64,000 nt of DNA from Onchidella celtica (GCA_963931925.1 OZ007571.1:38480430-38544429), one strand, 5' to 3'; positions 12,290 to 25,400 are shown, counted from the stretch's first letter. Numbers and translations: made by a program. Notes: a model not told the origin generated them from the sequence alone.

Positions 12290-14450
12290 TCTTAGTAGTT
12301 CTAGATGGGGTTTTTTATTAGTTTTCATCAAACATGGTATTGTTTCATCTCATTGTCTTTTTTTTATGTGGAGCAGAAAAGTCAGTCCTGTCAATACAGA
12401 GGCGACATATCTTTTATTATAGCTGTTGTTTGTAGAAAAACATCGGCAGGAAATTGCTCACATTCAGCTAAAAAAATGGTTTCTGTAGTCTTTGCAGCAT
12501 CACCGTCTTAAATGCTGTCAAAAAATAGCAAACTACTTTGCTACTTGTAAAATTTTCAACCCATTTGAAATTATGTCCTCAGCTTTTGAAAGTTGACAAT
12601 CATGTTCACTTGTTGTATTATTTATCACATTTTGAGAGCAGTTTTATCTTATTCTGTAATCAAATTAAAGTAATGAAAGCAAATATGAACTGAAAGACCA
12701 GGCAATTATTTAGAGTACTACGGAACTTTAGTTTCATCCCACCAGGTGGTAATATAATGTGCAATTTTTGGGGCACATGCAAGCTTCATTCCAGATTTTG
12801 ATACTTGTGAATTGAGTATATTCAGTGAATGTTTGTTTTAGCTGTAGCTGCAGCTTCGCTTGCCATGATGGACCAAGGGCATAAAGATAAGGAGAACATT
12901 TAAATGGATGAATTTCATACTCATAGGTGATTATCTTGTTTATTCAGAAAGCAGATATTGTTTTGGTAGGGTCCTATTAATATGCCACTGATTGTCAAGA
13001 TATTTTTATACTGGGCCATGTTCTCATTCGTTGCACAGTGTATAGACCCATAGCATTCTATCCCAGCATCTATGTTGCCTCAGATTGAAGATAGTATTTT
13101 CAGCTAATGCTTACTTGAATTCTCTTCACTTGTCAGGTGTTTGGTTTTTATAATGCAGTGAAACAGCTTGCTTTAACTTTAAGGCCAAAGTCCAGATGGA
13201 CCAGACTGTAAAACGGCTAAGGAAATTTGCTTCAGCGTCTGTTTTCTGGCAAGAAAGAAAAAGCTACAGTGCATTTATACTGTCTTTTGTTGCCATGTCT
13301 ACTCTCACATCAGTTATGTTAATGCATTTGTGATTTAGAATATTTGTGCACCTGCTAACTCATCGTTTTTACGAGGAATTAGTGATGATGCTACTTTCTT
13401 GCTGGAAAACTTGTAATGCCCTCTATCGCAAAGACTAAGTACTCTAAGTGTGGCTTTTATGAAGTGATTGGCAGCATTGTTATCTCCTATTCATATGTGG
13501 CTTTGAAATATTTTTATTGGGGATTTCTTATGCTTGTTGTAAAATCATGCCAGTGCAGAGCAAAACAGTATAGTATTTGCTCCCGTATCTGCTTGTAATC
13601 AGGGACAATGTGCCATGAGTCGAGTCTATGTGTCCTCTTGCTGTATAAGGAATTGAAACATTAGGATAGAGACTCACGGTGTGCAGAATTAACACTGAGA
13701 CGACTAAAGACTTGATATATACTTGCTCAATTTTTGGTCAGTAATTTAATGGACAGTTTTCTTGCATTTCAATACAAGTGTCAATTTGATTATAATGAGA
13801 AATAAACAGCATTTGTGGCTGTATAATGGCAAGAGTTAAATATGCAGTTAATGTGTCATGATTTGATCAAATCAAGTACAAGCAGGATCCTAGAATATCC
13901 ACCCTGTTTTCTTACAAACTTTCTTTTAAATTGCTTTGCTTTCCCAGTGCAACTAAAAAAAAATAGAAAAACGGGCAACAAAAATCAGATTAGGCTGCAT
14001 TTAGAAGAAAGCAAGTGTAATCAGTTTAATATTGTGAAATTGATTTATCTCAGTATTTTAATACCTCAGAATCAAAATACAATGTTGACCACAGTACTCC
14101 AAGAGTTATGAACAGGGCATTGACATCAGAGCATACATGGTATTTTGCCTGGTCCCACAAATTCATTGGTCTCAGAGTACATCAGATCTGATTGTTACTC
14201 ACTATCACATTTGTATATTTTTTGATAAGCAAGACATCCACCTTTATATTGTTCAGGTATTTTTTTTAATTTGTGTGTTGTTTGTGCATGCCATATCTCT
14301 TGATTTGACAAGGCATTTAAGTGTGTTGCTCACATTTCAGTTAAGATGAAAAAGTTTTACATTTAAAAGAATACAGACAACTGCAAATTCCAGAGAAAAT
14401 GTGTGCTGGGTGTAATATTTATACAAGTAATAAAACTTTTCAAGCACACC
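12290..14450 (+). other. 3' UTR and downstream region of the peptidase gene
   Basis: No conserved coding sequence is visible. Possible poly(A) signals on the plus strand are ATTAAA at 12664-12669, AATAAA at 13801-13806 and AATAAA at 14429-14434. The last is followed by a GT/T-rich stretch (CACACCTTTTGTTCTGTGTT), the usual downstream element, so the 3' end may be near 14450. Which signal is used cannot be told from sequence. Confidence 0.5.
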
Positions 14451-16214
14451 TTTTGTTCTGTGTTATTCATGTAATTAATTACATGTAGTAGACTCTCACA
14501 TACTCATTTCTTATCGTCTTGCCCTAGATCTAATGGGTACTTTTGTGTAGAAATTGGTCATGTGGAGTCTTTCTGTAATGGTTTGGGCATTGAGAAAATT
14601 TCAATTGTGAACTCTTACCATCATCAGTCGCGCTGCACCATTTAACAGTTACAGCACACTGTTTTGTTTCGTTGACTTATGGGTTTTCAAAGGAAAACCT
14701 ACATCCACCTAATCCACCATTTAGATTGTTGTTTAGGGGAGCCTAGTCTTATGACAAAGCCAAATAGAGAAAGAACTGAGTTGTGTTACCTGTTCACCTA
14801 TAACTTTCTATGTAAAAATACTATGTTCCCTTAACAACATCTACCACTATATTCACAGTAATGAGTAAACAGTTTTCTTTGATTTAAAAAAAAAAACAAC
14901 ACCAAAACATGACTTAGGCAACCATATTATGACCGTGATATGCTCATCACTATTGAAGCAAAAGACTGGAGCAGATGTAGTCATTCATTGTTGTCACAAG
15001 ACTCATATCATTCAGATAGTACTTAATACATTGCATGAAATGCATTTATGAGTTTATAAGGCCTTGAACAAATGCTACTTTTACTGCTCAGTAGAAAATC
15101 CAACATCTCATGCTTTAATTTAACAAACATGAAATGGACATGGTGGGTAGTTTAAAGACACTTGAATTTAAAAGAGAGGATTAGATCAGGAAAGTGCACT
15201 ACTCGGACAGTTGCTGGGAGATAGATCAGGCTGTGCTTGTTCTTTGGCTTGAGAGGGTTGACAGCAATGATGAAACAGTTCATCTTTCAGTTACAGCTCA
15301 AACACCAGTGCAGAGGAGAACACTCTCATTGGTTTGCGACTGTCTTTCCCCAACGTGACATTGTTTTTGTAGTGCACTTCCAAATTGTAAACTCGGTGGG
15401 AGTTGCAGTATTTGCATCTCTTCATTCAATTTTGTCACTGTGGGTAGACAGTCCAAACTTATGTTCACTTTTTATCACAAGACATCATCAAACTTCATCT
15501 AAGTCAATTTTTTTTTTTTTTGCAGATACAAGAGAGACAAAAATAATGATTTTTTTGTAAATTGACAAAAGCATCAACTCCACATTCTGCCACTGACCTT
15601 CATTCAGTGTTGACTAATGTGGCAAAATCAAGTATACGATGGTTCTATAAAAACAGACAATGCTTTGTGCAAGAACAAGCCCCATGTCTGATTTTAGCAC
15701 ACCTTTATTGTATAACTATAAAGGCTGAGGTTCATTTGTGTATAATTTTGATCCTGGTCTATTAATGTTTCTGCCAGTTTCTCAGTCAACAAATGTTTCA
15801 ACTAATGATTTTCAAAGGAATTTCAACTTAAAACACTGAAAAATATATTGAATTGAATCTCAACCCTCACTTATTTTGCTTTCTCTTTTATTTTCAAACG
15901 TGCGCTTCACTGACACGATGCTCTGCGATCCTTTGTTATGAATGGGTCCAACTAGTGGAGCACATGCGGTACTGAAAGAAAATGGCATAACTCTATCTTG
16001 TTCAAGCAATAAAAAGATGCAACAACAATGTACATGTATCTGCATTAAACAATCGAAAAGATGTATACTTTGACAGAGGAAACTTTGAGCTTCATTTTGA
16101 TATAGGTTATAAGCAATTTTACACAAACATCACATTGCTACTAACCTTGTAATGTTGACCAAAAATTATGCCAAAAAGAGATTTCACCCCTTTAGCAGGG
16201 CAGTTGGGATGAGT
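14451..16214. other. Intergenic, no gene seen
   Basis: AT-rich DNA between the peptidase 3' end and the P-like element. The ORFs here (for example 15237-15560) are low-complexity and have no recognisable domain. Confidence 0.5.
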
Positions 16215-16221
16215 GGCAGAG

Positions 16222-16252
16222 CGTGGCCTTCGTAACTACATGGCCAAACACA
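16222..16252 (+). repeat. Left terminal inverted repeat of the P-like element
   Basis: The 31-bp end begins CGTGGCCTTCGTAACTACAT and is the reverse complement of 20856-20886 except for one C/T difference. It is followed by GTGACGTCAC nine bases further in. Confidence 0.9.
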
Positions 16253-16907
16253 GCGGGCGCGTGACGTCACAGCAAGCGGCGATGCTCGGCTTTCGGCAGA
16301 GGTGTTTTGATAACCTGATATCAGTGTACAGTACACATTATGTTGGTTGTGTACCGTACCGGTACTTGTGTTGTCGTATTACTCAAAGCAAGATGTAGCA
16401 TGCATGTGCCTTAAGATGAAAGAATGTTTACACTGTAGATCTGCAAGTCTTAAAATTCGACCACAAAAAAGTGACTACTACTATTAATTATTATTTAAAA
16501 CGGAATAGATCAACGGGAAGCCAACGCTTAGAGTTTGTCCGACGACTTACTTTACTTATCTACCATTATAGACACCAATATTGCTAGCCTGAGTAGGTTG
16601 ATGATGATAATATTATCTTAGTCTTAAGCAGCATACCAATATATTTAATAAGGAAATATCCACATAATAATAGATTAGGCCACTGTTGTATTTTAATACA
16701 TGTATAATGTGTTCACCACTCCTATATCTTTCGTGTCTGTAAGGAAAGAAACGAGAAAAATAGGGAAAGGAGAGAGAGAGAGAAAGAGTGCACATGCACA
16801 CTTGATAGACAGGAGAAAAGACAGATGGTGAGAGGAAACTTGCAAACATGAACAGTCTAAGATGCTTTACCTTAGCTGGACATAAGGAGCTGCTCAGACG
16901 GATAGAA

Positions 16908-19900
16908 CTAAATCCTTTTGGTGAACGTCTTCACTTTTCTTGAAGTATTTGCAGATGATGCCTGGTCACAGAAGCTTTTAGAATAATTGTTCAGGAAAAT
17001 ATTTACCACTGGTTTGATACATTTGGCAGCCACCTCTTCATAAAGAACCCCGCATTCTTCACATTTTCCTTGACATAATTCCAGATCCATAACTCTTCGC
17101 AGGGACAATTGCAAAAGAATTATTCTGTGGTTTGTGGTCTGCAGAAATTTATTCTCACTGTCATCTTTTCCAACCAGAACTTGAAAAACTTTGAAAGCTT
17201 CTGTAATAATTGACACGGCAAGATCAGACGGCCACACTAAACCTCCTCTGTCTAGAGCAGACAAAATAATAGGTGTAACAATCATCAGTCCCCTCCACAT
17301 GAAGCGTTTTGTCTAGTCTTAACTCGTTCTTGCAGTCGTCACAATTGGTGCGCGGCAGGCAGAACTTTGGAGACTGCATAACCTGACACAAATACTAAAG
17401 CTTTTTGTTGTTCCTCTGTTAATTCGACGTTCTCACAGTCGGATATCAATGGCAGAAACTCTATATACTGTTGAGCTGAAGAATCTTTCAGTTGGGTAAC
17501 TGTTTCCTCCAGAGGTTCAGTGACATCTTTGAGTGTTAAAGTCCCTTTGGACGCTGAAACCAGTTTTAGGACGCTAATTAGCTTGAGCTTTTTTTCTCCT
17601 TCAAGTAACTGTTGGACCGACACGTGGAAGTTACATCCACTCATTTGTCTGTACTGACTAAATCTAAATTCAAGGTTGTCAGTTTGGAACTTGCCAAGTA
17701 AAATATATTTGAACTTTTTTTCATCTAACAGGTAGGAAGAAATTTCTTGTAAGCCTCTCAGTGTATGATCCAGAGCAGTCATTGTCTCGTTCGATATAGT
17801 GCCTTCTCTTGGTTTCAGATTTAACTTCTGCCACTCCTGAAGCCATTCAACTGCTTTCTTCATATACTGCATGTTCATATCAGAGATGGAGGTTATAACT
17901 TTAAAGTCGTCATTCCTGAGTCTCTTAGCTTTGTATGGATGTTTAACATTAACTATGTTCCACAGACGTAGAATTATGTCTAGAAATTCTCTAGTGTCTC
18001 GTGTATCTTCCTGCCAGTGCTTCTCAAAATGCTGTAAGGCAAAAATATTTCGTTGATCAAAAACTTTAAGCATCAATTTGACGTTCTGCTTTTCAGTAGC
18101 TGTTGGATACAAAGCCTTTTGGTTCAGTGCCGGTGCCAGTTTTAGTGCAGACGACTTTTCAGCAGAATACAACTTTCTAAAATGAGAAAATGATGCTTTC
18201 ATAATTTCAGTACAGGCAGAACTTTCAAATGAAGGAAACTGGAATGTTTTCTCCACATCTTTCTGAGCAAGCCAGTTATTTCTGATACATTTAAATATAT
18301 GCACAGTATCAAACAGAAAGAACAATTTCTCAGAACTGCTGAAGGGATTCTGTGTAGAAAGCTTCAGTTCTCCTCAACACATTTTGGTAAATGCATTACG
18401 ATTTACTCTGTTGTTGTCTGAGATCACGCATACAACAGAATATCCTATACTGTGGAGCAATTTCAGAACCTCAAGAAGCATGTCGTACAACAAATCAGTG
18501 GTCAAATTTTTGACAGGAACAATTCCCACAACGTCTTTACTTTTGCATAACAGGGATGATACCATGAAAACTTGAGCTGTGCTGGCTTCTTGAGACAGAG
18601 AATTTGAGGCTGTGCCTTCCAGTTTTCCCTCTTTGTAGGATACTTGGTGCACGACATGAATTTCGTCTAACATTAAAATTACCATTCTCTCTCCCTCATT
18701 CAAACTTTGACACTTTTGCTTCAAATATTCCTCGTGAACGCTTCCATCTGTCAATCCGCTTCCAATAGTAAATACTGATGAAAGTCTCTTCAAATATGAA
18801 GTATGTGGTAGAGTTAAATGAGAGTTTCTTAACATAGAATAGGTTCTAGGGGCTGCTGCAAAAATTTGAAAAGCCCAAAGCAGTGTTTCAGATGAGTATC
18901 GTCTCACCGGAGAAATCAATAGCTTTAACTGTTCCACCAAAAAGGAAAGTTTGTCTTTCAGTGGTAAAACCTGGTCTTCGCTCTGCTCATCAGTTTCTTC
19001 TGCTGGTTCGTCTAAGCACAAATTCTGCAAGCCATCAACAAAAACTTGAATTTGCTGTTTGACATCCATCTCTTTGGCGCTGGCACTGGCGAAGTGTGAT
19101 AGCATTGTATCAAACTGTGACCAGGATGTGAGGATAAGGGGAGATTGCTGACCAAAAAGCCATTTCAAAGATGTGTTTGGAACTTGAACAATACCTGTAT
19201 TCTCTTGTGTGAAAATCTCTACGTGCATGTCAGAATGTACTCTAATTGCCGAAACTAAAGCTGGCTTGCTGCTAAGTAAATCTTGTAAATTGTAAAAACT
19301 CCAGTATGGACTTTCCTTTTCGTCGGATAAATTGGTGCTGGTAGTGGCATGTTTTTCAACGTTGTTGTGTAGCCTATAAATCCAGACGGTCCCTGATACA
19401 TGATTGTTTAGACTGTTACCAAAATCCGAAAAAGTATCTATTTTGTCACTTTCTAACCAATCAGAAAATGATTCCTCATCTCTTTGCTGGGCCTCCCTAT
19501 GCCTTTCCTCCGGTGTTTTTCTTTTTGGAGCTGGTTCGTCAGACAAATACGATGGACAATTTGGAAAAATTGACGGGTAAGCATCATCCCTAAGTTTTGG
19601 TTTTGATCTTCGCACCGTCAAAACACTTCCGTCTGGTCTTGTAACAGAATCAGATCGGATGAGGAACTGATCACTAAAGTGTTTAGCACACAGAACAGAC
19701 AGATGTTTGAGGAAGCTACTTAAGATCAGATGGACAGACAAGGTCAGCAATGAAATTGTTTGGAAAAGAACAAGACAGAGCCCAGTCAGAGAGGAAATTG
19801 GTAGGAGGCGATGGAGATGGATCGGCCACACTCTCAGGAGGCCAGGAAACAGCATCGCGAAGAAGGTATTGGATTGGAATCCCCAGGGCAAGAGATCAAG

Positions 19901-20229
19901 AGGAAGGCCGCGCGGAACGTGGAGAAGAGCCAGAGAAAATGATGTGCAACGAAGCGGAAAGACTTGGAATAATGTAAAGAGACTGGCCCATGATAGAGAG
20001 GGATGGAAAGTGTTTGTTGGTGGCCTATACCCTGATCCAGGGTGAGAAAGGCAATGATGATGATGACACAGAACAGACTGAGTTTAGGAGTAAAGTCAGC
20101 TCTAGGAATTTTACTTAGCCATAGATCTCGCCTTGTCGATTCAGTCGGGAATTTAAACACAGAAACTTTCTCACCATCGTCGTAATTTCCTCTACAACCT
20201 GGAACACAGCACTTTCTAGGCATTTTCAC
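16908..20229 (-). pseudogene. THAP-domain P-element-type transposase, broken
   Basis: Transposase related to THAP9 and Drosophila P transposase. The N-terminus (Met at 20223 or 20229) shows the THAP start MPRKCCVPGC with W and the later C-A-K-H-F, completing the C2CH zinc site that binds terminal DNA. The central part (19891-18374 and 18325-17339) carries the catalytic-core region, ending in FVSGYAVSKVL, which resembles the conserved SGY block of P transposases. The C-terminal part (17300-16908) contains LDRGGLVWPSD. Lesions: a nested LINE fragment at 19701-20065; a frame change across that site even after removing the insert; an in-frame TGA at 18371-18373; a frame change just before 17343; and another near 17260-17300. 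No functional protein can come from this copy. Confidence 0.87.
19701..20065 (+). mobile_element. 5'-truncated LINE fragment inserted in the THAP domain
   Basis: A 365-bp insert flanked by a 13-bp direct repeat, ACACAGAACAGAC (19688-19700 and 20066-20078). On the plus strand it encodes the tail of a LINE ORF (19707-20045): RRRWRWIGHTLRRPGNS, then WNPQGKRSRGRPRGTWRR, ending VGGLYPDPG and a stop. It finishes in a GATGATGATGAC tail. That C-terminal block is common in endonuclease-type LINEs of marine invertebrates. Extreme 5' truncation and a 13-bp target duplication are classic signs of target-primed reverse transcription. It lies opposite to the transposase. Confidence 0.88.
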
Positions 20230-20855
20230 ATTGAATATTGTGGTGTCGCGCGTGGGGTTTTTAGAATATTACAGAATAACGTAAGTCCTTCTGTATGGTA
20301 TACAGAGTTGACATTTAATCGACACACGTAAGTCTATATACGGATATGAAAGTTACTGTCACTGTATAGGTATACGTTATACACAGAAATAATTTCACAT
20401 ATAAATGAACACTGTACAGATAGGCATTGCACAGGTACACGTCTACTACACCGACTGACGGGACTCCCAGGCATCCTACATATATAGTCAAACAAGAACA
20501 AAGACGAACAACGAACTTTGCTTTCTCACGATGTACAACGACCCTAGGACAGGTGGAGAGGAGACAAAGACAAGGTTAACTGTTAGGAGGGTACTGACCA
20601 CATAAATATGCCAGTGTCACTGTGTGTGGCGTCTCCAAGACGTGAGAAGACGTGAGACCGACACAACAAATATCCAATCTTGAGAATAACAATAAGTCTA
20701 ATACATCCACACAAAGACAAGAAACAGCAGTCAACACACAAGCATTGTTATAGTGCCGGTATTCAAACTTTGTTTCCTGTAGCCTTGGCCTAGAGAGCGC
20801 AGCCTTGAGACGGTACCGCCGCATCCCGTGACGTCACTTACCTGCATATCGGCAT

Positions 20856-20886
20856 TGTGTTTGGCCATGTAATTACGAAGGCCACG
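20856..20886 (-). repeat. Right terminal inverted repeat of the P-like element
   Basis: Read on the minus strand it begins CGTGGCCTTCGTAATTACAT. It is followed inward by the same GTGACGTCAC palindrome (20828-20837) as the left end. Outside it the flank is GGCAGAG. Confidence 0.9.
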
Positions 20887-20894
20887 GGCAGAGG

Positions 20895-22412
20895 CACAAC
20901 ATTAATTTAAAAAAACACTGAGACCACATATATAATGTTCTTGTTCCATGTTTACTTCACAAAAATTACAAAAACTAGACTGACAGCATACAGTTAATAT
21001 TTTGCAATGCAATGTAATTTAAAAAGTTTAGAGCCAGTTTGTAAGTGGATAAAGTCAAGTTCCAGAACTCGTACCATAAAAATAATAATAGATCCTTCAA
21101 TTAAAATAACACTTGGAACCAAGTTTACACCTAATTACGTACATTTTATAGCAGAAATATTACTTGAATCCTCATGCAGTCACAATCTTTCCCTACATTC
21201 TCATCAGCGCAGACAATCCAAAACACCCTATAAAGTGGTAGTTAATCCGCAAACACTCTTTATCTAACTTTTTCTCAGTACCGTGCTTGCTCCCTCTTTC
21301 TCAGTTGATGCTCCCATTTATCTTTCACATTACAGGTGAAAACTACTTGCACGGCATTCTGGTTCTTTCTTCACATAGTCATGACAAAGTTTCACAAAAA
21401 TTTCAAATTTCTTAGCTATCACTTGAAAGTGTTCATTTTGCTTTTGTTTGTCTGCCATGGGGTGATTGTATATGATGAAATTCATGAAAGTCCCATCTTC
21501 TCCTAGAAACCAGATGTACCCAAAAGTTTTAAGTCCATCTACATACATGTATCTTCTCTTTTTCATCCATAAACAATGCCACTGGCTATTGCTTTGAAAA
21601 CATCTTGGTAAAAAGGTGTCTACACTCAACTATTTGCTTAGGCAACAGGTACTGTGTTGGGTGGACCCTGAAAGCACAGCTGACACACATTTACAACAAA
21701 AATAAATTAGATTGGGACAGAAGGTATGCTGATAGGAACTGAAGGAGTCTGTGGACAGACAAGGGTTACAGTGCAGCAAACTCTGGTCTACACAGCATAG
21801 CTGCATGTAATATAGACAGAGGAACCCTCTGAGCTGAAGGTGGCTGGACAGACTCATCTCGCCAGCATTGACTTTCAGGCTGTCTGGTCATGGCTTGAAA
21901 TAATCTTGAACTAAGCATAATTTGTGGATCTGTGAATAGTGTAATGTAAGGTAATGTATTGCCAACAAGTCAAAATATGCAACACGTGCCATCGGTCACT
22001 TTAACCACACCCACTGCTGGTGATTTAATTATCATTTCTCACACAAGCTACATTTGCAACAGGTAGAGTTTTAAAATAATTATGTAGATTCTTCTCCCTT
22101 ATCCCTAATTTCACAACTGTTGTAGAAGTGTGAGATGGAGGAAGTACACACTCATGAAATTATTTTTTAATGAAATGAAGTTATTTTTCGATCTACAATC
22201 TTTTTATACAAAAGAATGCAGTCAAATGTGTCTGGGCTTTGAAAAAAAGACAATAAAGTCTAAATTGAACAGATTGCATAATCAACTTTGAAACTTTTTA
22301 CATTTGGCATTAGTGACTTATATGGTACAAGGATATAAAAAATGACATGAATGGATAAATCTGTTTTGAGATGCTGAATTTTCCCACAAATATAATTTCT
22401 AATAGCAATACC
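20895..22412 (-). other. Region between the P-like element and ARMC7 stop codon
   Basis: It should hold the ARMC7 3' UTR. ATTAAA on the minus strand at 22166-22171 is a possible poly(A) signal. Apart from the ORF at 21330-21629, described separately, nothing coding is evident. Confidence 0.4.
21330..21629 (-). CDS. Unrecognised possible coding exon (up to 99 aa)
   Basis: I do not recognise this ORF. Its 3' two thirds read like real protein (KTFGYIWFLGEDGTFMNF, then FEIFVKLCHDYVKKEPEC), with a balanced composition unlike neighbouring noise. A possible splice acceptor (CAATAGCCAG) lies just before WHCLWMKKRRY, so this may be a terminal exon. No partner exon was found, and it sits downstream of ARMC7 on the same strand. 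It could also be a transposon relic or chance ORF. Confidence 0.3.
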   Translation of the reverse strand: MSVDTFLPRCFQSNSQWHCLWMKKRRYMYVDGLKTFGYIWFLGEDGTFMNFIIYNHPMADKQKQNEHFQVIAKKFEIFVKLCHDYVKKEPECRASSFHL

Positions 22413-25400
22413 TCAAGTTCCCTCGTCAGAAAACTGCTGAGCTATTTGCTTCTGAATTTCTCTGGCTTCTTCAATCTGTGCTGGAGAACAATAGTCCTGA
22501 AACAGAACATAAACTGTTGAATAACTTGAACTGAAGACAGAACAGAAATGAGCAATGAGAGTTACGAATGCCAAGTGAAATTCAAGTCATATTGGAATCT
22601 CTATACTGTAGTTCTACATGTTCCACTACATCAAATGCTTATCAGATTTATATGCTCCTTTCCAATATCAGCTCTCCATCAAAATTCTGAAAGAATTTCT
22701 GAATAATGGTGAGATATTTCATGAAAAGAATGTAAGTAAGGAAAGTAGTGAAGAAAATAAACCAAATCCAACACACAGCCGAAATTTATTTAAGCAGGCA
22801 CCAAGTTCCTGGGATTAGCAGGTGTCTTTAGTGCTAGCCAAGCATAAGACCTCTTTGGATGACACAATATGCAGATTTGCGTGAATAGTAGTGCAATGAT
22901 TTATCTATACGAATTCTTATTGGAATCAGTGAAGAAAAACACATTCTTTAGTGTTTTATGTATAGGTAAATATAAAATAATAATAAGATAAGAATCACTT
23001 AATTTTCGCATTCTGAGGGAAATTCACACAGCATTCAAGAGCACAAACATGGTCCACACATCTAACGCGTCAAAACATATACACATTTAGATTGCCAATC
23101 TAGATATCTGCATGGATCTGACAGAAAATTTAGGGAGCATATTTTGAGACAATCCATCACAAAACATTTGAGTACATGACAAAATGTGTCTTTCACTATT
23201 GTAAAATTTAATTCACATTTCATACATCAAATGAGTAATTATTCACCTGCAGGAAAATCTGTGCCAGGTTGACAAGCTGTTTGTTGTTGCACTCAGAAAA
23301 CCTCAGCATACACTCCACCACAGGTAATGTTGTGATTGCTGAATGATAGTATTAAAAAAATTAGTGGGATTTCTGCAAATTATAAAATTCATAAGACTGC
23401 ATACAAAAGAATTGTAGGCATAGAGTACCCAAAAACTGAAGAAATTATTGCAGCTTAAAATTTATGATAAATTATCAAACTTTTGTCGCATTATTATTCT
23501 TTTCAAGACATTCGTGATGGCTGGATCATTCCATCAGCTTTTCATGTGCACCTTATAGTATAACATGCACATTTGTATTTATATCAAATAATCTATAATA
23601 CCCTCTGTATGTATGTTTATGTGCATGAGAGAGAGAGAAAGGAGAAAGAGAGACAGTTATAAAAGATAATAATACATGTAATTAACAGATAAGATTATGT
23701 GTTCAGTCCCTATCCAGTTGACCGTGATTTTGCAAACTGCTGTAGGAGCAACAACTGTACATTTATTGACGGCATGAAAAAGGGTTTTATCAAATTATAC
23801 AAAAGTGTGTGATGCATAAAAAAAAGTTTTACCTTGTTTTGACTTGGGTGTCACAAGGTACATAAGTGTAGTGACAGCTGACATGACGGTGTTTTCTTCT
23901 GACCTGGACAAAACAGATTCAAGAAATCAATACATTACTGAAGTTATTTTTCGTGAAATCAACTACATGTATTATTCATGCACAGAAGTGTCTCTCAGAC
24001 TATTCTTATTTTCATCCATCTAGCAGCACTAACATATAAAATATCAGCCGTGACCAACCCTGTACTTCAATGTTACATTAACATGTACAGCAGTGTTCGT
24101 TGTCATGAGCAATTAGGACAATGTCAACAAATTTAGGGTTCTAATAATTTTTAAAGTTGAAAAAAAGAAAATACATTTACATTGAAAAAATAATGCAAAA
24201 TGCTTGGCTTCAATCTATGGAGAACAAGTATTACAAAAATGTATGTCAGTGTCTTAAAGACAAGGGTTACCTTTATCAATAATCATTGGGTTCATTGCAT
24301 TTTAAAATAATTCACTAGATCAAAAATTTTTGTTCAGGGTGACAATGTCTGTAAAATGATGCAAAGCCTAGTGGGGATCTAGAAAGTAGAGATAGGCTAT
24401 GACAAAAAGCAACCTTTTTTTTTTTTCTCTTTTGTCATTATATTATGCGCATTTTAAAAGGATATTTTATGTACCTTGATAAACACTTTATTATGAGATC
24501 AATTCCTCCAGAGTCTATGATGGTGTTCTTGAGATCTTTTTCTGAAAGGGAACATAATAAATAAATAAATAAATAAATAAAATTTGTAATAGACATCATT
24601 TTAAAATCATTGTGATAATCATTGTATGTAATAAAAAACATTGTGCTGAATTACCATCTACTTTCAAGATCCATTGGTGTCAGGACAAAAAATTCATTAT
24701 TCACAAGGTAAGCCACAAATTAAACAACACCTAATTTCTTTCATGGCCAAATGACACTTGTCAAGAGAGATTCCTTTACTAACCTAAGCAGCAGTTGCAA
24801 ATGCCCCCCATTGCAAATTCCACCATTTTTTCATTGCTTTCTTCAAGACAATCTGTGGATATAACAAAAAATGATAATAAGGAGAAAGACCAAATTCCTG
24901 AGAAAACCACTCCAAAGGGGGAAACATTTTCTATGGGAACTGAGATTTGCTTACAAAATGAAAGATTAGCAATTTTTCTGCATTCAATTTAAATATTTTG
25001 CTTGAAATCATCAGAGAAATAATTTGTTTTAATTTTTTAAACAGGTACAAGACTTTCACTTTTAGCCTGGTTTCGCCACATCCACACACATTTTACAACC
25101 TGTAAACACTGTGAAAGACATTTTCCCCTGCAACCACAATTTGTGCACATCTACAGACACATAAATCTCACCTAAGAAAAGATCAACGATATTCAATTTT
25201 TTGAAGTGATCATAATTTATAGGGTCATAGGCAAAATTGGCTAAGTTAGCAAGAACTTGTTCCTTGGCCTCTGAAAAATAGAAACATGATATTTTTGTTT
25301 TTTTAGAATGATAAGCAAAGTCACCTGTTGATGTGAAACGGCTGATGAAAGAAACAATAACAATTTACATCCACGACAGTGTTTTAACCCTTTCGCTGCC

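Larger units (their letters stand above)
16222..20886 (-). mobile_element. P-element-like DNA transposon with intact termini
   Basis: 31-bp terminal inverted repeats (16222-16252 and 20856-20886) differ at one position. The outer flanks carry the same 7 bases, GGCAGAG (16215-16221 and 20887-20893), matching the 8-bp target duplication expected of P elements within one base. Just inside each end lies the palindrome GTGACGTCAC (16261-16270 and 20828-20837) followed by a similar GCGGCG block. The body is 4665 bp including a 378-bp nested insertion. It encodes a THAP-domain transposase on the minus strand, now defective. The element sits between the convergent peptidase and ARMC7 genes. Confidence 0.88.

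Noticed and set aside
15237..15765. Two adjacent plus-strand ORFs (107 and 67 aa)
   Set aside because: Composition is low-complexity and hydrophobic from T-rich DNA, with no domain and no splice support.
18371..18373. In-frame TGA in the transposase as a selenocysteine codon
   Set aside because: The gene has other frameshifts and an insertion, and there is no reason to expect selenocysteine in this family; a plain nonsense mutation is simpler.
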